Shown here: positions 61,188-64,000 of the stretch, piece by piece | Numbering within the stretch: position 1 is the stretch's first letter | How the letters are laid out: every line of letters starts with the position of its first letter | From: Bacteroidales bacterium UBA5287 | GTDB taxonomy: Bacteria; Bacteroidota; Bacteroidia; Bacteroidales; Dysgonomonadaceae | Direction: 5' to 3' | Assembly: GCA_002411345.1 (NCBI GenBank) | Contig: DHSL01000053.1 | Coordinates: 1-64,000 of the forward strand | DNA: 64,000 nucleotides | The notes under the pieces: model-generated | Seen by the model: the letters and a program-made list of their open reading frames with translations, nothing else | What the model was told of the DNA's origin: nothing | Database searches by the model: none | Made by a program: the position numbers and the translations under genes

Positions 61188-61910
61188 TTAAAAAAACTCA
61201 AAATCACCTTTTGTAAAATGCCATACAGCTCTTATTTTTTCAGGTATTAGTATACCATCTTGGTTCTTATAGCTTTCAATAAATGCAGAAAATGGTATTT
61301 TAACATATTTCCCATTTCTGTTATAGAAACGATCGTTAGACTCAAATCTGGTGAATAATCCCTCGTCATTGAAGTGAAAAATACCCTTGACTCTTAATCT
61401 TTCATCTGTAAATGTTCCTTTCACTTTATTTGAATCTATTGGATCCCACCAAACATAAGGTTGAAATATATATCCTGGGATTATCATAAATTCACTAAAT
61501 ACAGTTGTTTGTTCTGATTGTGTAATATATTTTCCACCTGCATTTAATAGAGGAAATACATCAAATAATCGTTTTTGAAGTGACCCTTGTTGATCTTTAT
61601 ATGAATCTTTAACTGAAACAGGTTTATTTTTTGATTTAACGTACATGCAACGCACAATTGGGTCAACAGACAAAAAATGTAATGCTTCTAATGCTTCCCA
61701 AGAACTATTAGGTTTGTCTCTCAGAAAATTTTCATTCCAAATCACATTAGCGTTCATTGGCATCAATCTGTTCATATATCCACAAACTTTTAAATAATTT
61801 TTTATAGCCTCAGGGAAATGCTGAATTAGCTTTTCTGTTATTAATTCAACTTTATCAATTGAAAATAGTTGAAGTTCTTTTTCTTTTTCTTTCTTAAACG
61901 CACTTTTCAT
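61188..61910 (-). CDS. DUF6544 family protein
   Basis: A 240-residue protein without a signal peptide. The pattern LIQHFPEAIKNYLKVCGY, then MNANVIWNENFLRDKP, then 'FSEFMIIPGYIFQPYVWWDPIDSNKVKGTFTDERLRVKGIFHFNDEGLFTRFESNDRFY' in the second half matches the DUF6544 type as I recall it (an E-x-x-x-x-P-...-W.P.D core followed by short beta strands). In some genomes the same domain sits behind membrane helices; here a short membrane ORF lies immediately upstream (61987-62145). Function unknown. Confidence 0.65.
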   Translation of the reverse strand: MKSAFKKEKEKELQLFSIDKVELITEKLIQHFPEAIKNYLKVCGYMNRLMPMNANVIWNENFLRDKPNSSWEALEALHFLSVDPIVRCMYVKSKNKPVSVKDSYKDQQGSLQKRLFDVFPLLNAGGKYITQSEQTTVFSEFMIIPGYIFQPYVWWDPIDSNKVKGTFTDERLRVKGIFHFNDEGLFTRFESNDRFYNRNGKYVKIPFSAFIESYKNQDGILIPEKIRAVWHFTKGDFEFF

Positions 61911-61986
61911 AATCTTTTAATTTTCACAGTCAATTAAATGTCAAAAAGTTGCACAGTTCCTTCAATAAATACAAAGAAGTAAATAC

Positions 61987-62145
61987 TCAAATTAAACCCT
62001 TGTTAGAGTATTCTGTGCTTGGAACTACAAGTTTACCCAATATTTTATAAATTGCAATAATTACCAATAGTTCAAATAGCAACAACGAAAAACCGACAAT
62101 GATTTTTATATTGTTCAATGATATTATAAATTTTAAATTATTCAC
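61987..62145 (-). CDS. Small single-pass membrane protein, GTG start
   Basis: A 52-codon minus-strand ORF starting at GTG 62145 and ending 76 bases before the DUF6544 gene. It has one strong transmembrane segment (about residues 15-33, IVGFSLLLFELLVIIAIY) and a short polar tail with KLVVPSTEYSNKG. A perfect -7 element TAACTTTG lies 56 bases upstream on the same strand. The ORF may be a small membrane partner of the DUF6544 protein, or the detached N-terminal anchor of an originally longer protein. No homologue is known to me. Confidence 0.45.
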   Translation of the reverse strand: MNNLKFIISLNNIKIIVGFSLLLFELLVIIAIYKILGKLVVPSTEYSNKGLI

Positions 62146-62200
62146 AATTAACTTTCTATTAAGTGTTTTTGTGAAACTTAAAATATTATTAATTAAAACA

Positions 62201-62208
62201 CAAAGTTA
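62201..62208 (-). promoter_or_regulatory. Candidate -7 element for the small membrane ORF and DUF6544 gene
   Basis: The minus strand reads TAACTTTG, fitting TAnnTTTG, 56 bases before the GTG at 62145. No -33 TTTG is seen. Confidence 0.4.
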
Positions 62209-62520
62209 ATTAAATGTATTTATTAACCTAATTTATTTGATAAAATTAAGTCTTTTATTTACAATTAATTTTCACATATTTATCAATTATTGTTTTCTGT
62301 ACGGTCAGAGTTATTATTTTAATTTTACATTATAAACTAAATAACATTAATAGTAAATCTGATTTTAGTGTTAAACAGTTTCTGAAAAATGATAATTATA
62401 TTGTTTAATGAATGTTATTAATTAGAGTGAAATTTGAAGTATAGTTATTCCAAGTTCATTAATTTTATAAATGCTTTAGTTATAATATTTAAATCATTGA
62501 TTGATTTTTATTCTGCATTA

Positions 62521-62549
62521 TTGATCTGTTTATTATTTACCTATCTTTG
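62521..62549 (+). promoter_or_regulatory. Promoter for the YjdI-type gene (TTG-N18-TATCTTTG)
   Basis: TTG at 62521-62523 and TATCTTTG at 62542-62549, 18 bases apart; the ATG is at 62619, leaving a leader of about 60 bases. Confidence 0.55.
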
Positions 62550-62618
62550 TTTATACGTTTTATAAATCATTATTGAATTAATATAATTGGGACAAAGAAC
62601 ATTAATACAAAAAGTAAT

Positions 62619-62825
62619 ATGAAAAGTAAAGAATATTCTAACGGAAAAATTACAATAGTCTGGAAACCAGACATATGTATTCATTCAGGTGTTTGTGTAA
62701 GAACTTTACCCAAAGTATATAAACTAGATGAAAGACCTTGGATTCAGATGGAAAATGCTACAAATGAAGAGCTTATAGATCAGGTTTCAAAATGTCCTTC
62801 AGGAGCTTTATCTATCAAAAAATAA
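62619..62825 (+). CDS. YjdI-type divergent 4Fe-4S mono-cluster protein
   Basis: A 68-residue protein matching the DUF1271/Fer4-19 family. ITIVWKPDIC-I-H-SGVC gives C20 and C26 with H22 between them, and KCPSGAL gives C59. Only three cysteines are present, the family norm, so the fourth cluster ligand is open (H22 is a candidate). A role in electron transfer is usually assumed without proof. In other genomes a GNAT acetyltransferase often accompanies it; here only a 17-codon ORF follows. Confidence 0.85.
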   Translation: MKSKEYSNGKITIVWKPDICIHSGVCVRTLPKVYKLDERPWIQMENATNEELIDQVSKCPSGALSIKK

Positions 62826-62916
62826 ATCTAATAACAACGATTAATCAAGAAGATGATGACAAAAGGTTTTGATCCCGATGAAGAATTGAATGATATGAGA
62901 TATTGATTCTTTTTTC

Positions 62917-62924
62917 TACCTTTG
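62917..62924 (+). promoter_or_regulatory. Candidate -7 element for the tRNA-editing gene
   Basis: TACCTTTG, 22 bases before the ATG at 62946 and overlapping neither gene. The in-frame ATG at 62934 would leave only 9 bases of leader, supporting 62946. Confidence 0.4.
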
Positions 62925-62945
62925 TTGTGTTAAATGATTTTCATA

Positions 62946-63401
62946 ATGGAATTAAACGAACATAATAAAAAGGAATGTCCTCCGATGCACACTGCCGAAC
63001 ACATTCTAAATCAAACGATGACGAGAATGTTTGGTTGTCCACGTTCAAGAAATACGCATATAGAGCGAAAGAAAAGTAAGTGTGATTATCAGCTTTCTCA
63101 AAAGCCTACTGATGAGCAGGTTATGGCTATTGAAGAAAAGGTGAATGAAGTAATAAAATGTAATCTTCCTGTTAAAGTGGATTTTATGCATCTTAAAGAT
63201 GCTGCAAATTTAGTTGATTTATCAAAATTACCAGATGATGTTTCTGAAACATTACGAATTGTAAGGGTGGGAGAGTATGATATTTGTGCTTGCATTGGTG
63301 ATCATGTGAATGAAACTTCTGAAATTGGTCAATTTAAAATAATTAGTCATGATTATGATGATGGACGCTGGAGAGTACGTTTTAAGTTAGTTGAAAATTA
63401 A
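62946..63401 (+). CDS. Stand-alone alanyl/threonyl-tRNA editing (SAD/AlaX-like) protein
   Basis: A 151-residue protein equal to the second additional domain of ThrRS/AlaRS. The zinc/active-site motifs are H15-xxx-H19 (MHTAEHILNQ) and C116-xxx-H120 (CACIGDH), all four ligands present. Such proteins hydrolyse mischarged Ser-tRNA-Ala or Gly-tRNA-Ala (AlaX) or Ser-tRNA-Thr; which one is not decidable here. It lacks the N-terminal OB-like tRNA-recognition domain of the longer AlaX types. Start chosen at ATG 62946 rather than 62934. It is followed by mtgA after 45 bases. Confidence 0.82.
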   Translation: MELNEHNKKECPPMHTAEHILNQTMTRMFGCPRSRNTHIERKKSKCDYQLSQKPTDEQVMAIEEKVNEVIKCNLPVKVDFMHLKDAANLVDLSKLPDDVSETLRIVRVGEYDICACIGDHVNETSEIGQFKIISHDYDDGRWRVRFKLVEN

Positions 63402-63446
63402 TTACATCTTTACTTTTTTAGAATTAAACATGTCTTTTATACTTGC

Positions 63447-64000
63447 ATGAGAAAGTTGTTTCGTCTACTCCGTAATTTGATAATCTGGTTTTTTATTCTG
63501 TCTATCAGTGGTGTAATACTCTTTAAATTTGTTCCTGTATATTTTACTCCGTTGATGGGAATCAGATTGGTACAGCAAATATCTAACAATGAAAAGCCCA
63601 AACTTCATCATAAATGGGTTTCAATTGAATCAATTTCTAATAATATGAAACGTGCTGTAATTGCATCAGAAGATCAGCGTTTTTTTGATCATAATGGTTT
63701 TGATAAAGTTGAAATAAAAAAGGCCATTAAAGAGAATAAATCTCGTAAAAAGGCAAGAGGAGCAAGTACAATTAGTCAACAAACAGCAAAAAATGTTTTT
63801 TTGTGGCCAAAATCGTCATGGCTCAGAAAAGCTTTAGAGACATATTTCACCGTACTTATTGAATTCTTTTGGTCAAAAGAGCGTATACTTGAAGTCTATC
63901 TGAATTCTATGGAAACGGGTAATGGCATTTATGGAGCCGAATCTGTTGCGAAAATTAATTTTAGTTCAACAGCAGCTGAGCTGACTTCTAAACAGTCAGC
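63447..64000 (+). CDS. mtgA: Monofunctional biosynthetic peptidoglycan transglycosylase (partial, runs off the window)
   Basis: The ATG at 63447 opens a frame that stays open to the window end (184 codons plus 2 bases). An N-terminal membrane anchor lies at about 10-30. The GT51 domain follows: AVIASEDQRFFDHNGFD with catalytic E75, then GASTISQQTAKNVFLWP, WSKERILEVYLNSMETGNGIYGAE and the start of 'FSSTAAELT'. It polymerises lipid II into glycan strands at the outer face of the inner membrane. No transpeptidase domain is expected from this short form, but the C-terminus is outside the window. Confidence 0.93.
   Translation, partial: MRKLFRLLRNLIIWFFILSISGVILFKFVPVYFTPLMGIRLVQQISNNEKPKLHHKWVSIESISNNMKRAVIASEDQRFFDHNGFDKVEIKKAIKENKSRKKARGASTISQQTAKNVFLWPKSSWLRKALETYFTVLIEFFWSKERILEVYLNSMETGNGIYGAESVAKINFSSTAAELTSKQS

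Larger units (their letters stand above)
62146..62618. other. Very AT-rich intergenic region between divergent units
   Basis: 473 bases with no credible ORF on either strand. It carries two outward promoters: TAACTTTG on the minus strand at 62201-62208 and TTG-N18-TATCTTTG on the plus strand at 62521-62549. The stretch between them holds only A/T-rich tracts. Confidence 0.6.

Noticed and set aside
62853..62906. 17-codon ORF after the YjdI-type gene (MMTKGFDPDEELNDMRY)
   Set aside because: Too short to support; could be a remnant of the acetyltransferase often found beside YjdI, but nothing beyond position suggests this.

Overview
The window is a stretch of chromosome from a low-GC member of the Bacteroidota, most likely order Bacteroidales. 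The evidence is a SusC/SusD pair with an ECF sigma factor and FecR anti-sigma, BACON domains, DUF4831, DUF1735 and DUF4870 proteins, a YidC with a long periplasmic domain, and many promoters of the Bacteroidota type (TTTG, 19-21 bases, TAnnTTTG). The family is not resolved; a Dysgonomonadaceae- or Paludibacteraceae-like organism would fit, but that is inference. I see no insertion sequence, prophage, CRISPR array or rRNA. Most of the window is ordinary core genome with one catabolic island.

Layout. Bases 1-9463 hold housekeeping and envelope genes: a minus-strand pheS-DUF4831-DUF3298 operon, tilS, a DUF1460 amidase-like protein, an MgtC-like protein, a CtpA-type S41 protease, VanZ, and a DUF4870 gene overlapping an FtsE-like ATPase. 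Bases 9500-17440 hold yidC, a small acidic protein, an OmpA-type lipoprotein, free methionine-R-sulfoxide reductase, a tRNA-Gly/Leu/Leu cluster, the NAD(P)HX repair fusion, rplU-rpmA and a THUMP-like methyltransferase.

Bases 17449-24640 hold a complete minus-strand histidine operon, hisG-D-C-B-H-A-F-IE. It is preceded by an unlisted 18-residue leader peptide with four consecutive His codons, a strong intrinsic terminator and a possible antiterminator pairing. This is the layout of a ribosome-mediated attenuator and is the clearest regulatory discovery here.

After a TetR regulator, fabG and an RluA-type pseudouridine synthase comes a same-strand island (27082-47158). It starts with an M60/enhancin-like metallopeptidase carrying BACON and discoidin-like modules, followed by ECF sigma, FecR anti-sigma, SusC with an STN signalling domain, SusD, a DUF1735/discoidin surface lipoprotein and a GH109 alpha-N-acetylgalactosaminidase-type enzyme. 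Next come a sugar nucleotidyltransferase, a CNNM/CorC protein, galM, an MFS sugar porter, galK and a Nudix-fold regulator whose catalytic Nudix residues are gone. Together these look like a system for degrading O-glycosylated (mucin-like) protein: peptidase and GH109 outside, SusCD import, and Gal/GalNAc metabolism inside.

Bases 47305-54942 carry carA and two complete carB genes in tandem. The remainder (55108-64000) has a small secreted protein, trmO with a methyltransferase-like partner, a tricorn-type protease, a DUF6544 gene with a probable unlisted 52-residue membrane ORF upstream, a YjdI-type ferredoxin-like protein, a stand-alone alanyl/threonyl-tRNA editing domain and the 5' part of mtgA, which runs off the end of the window.
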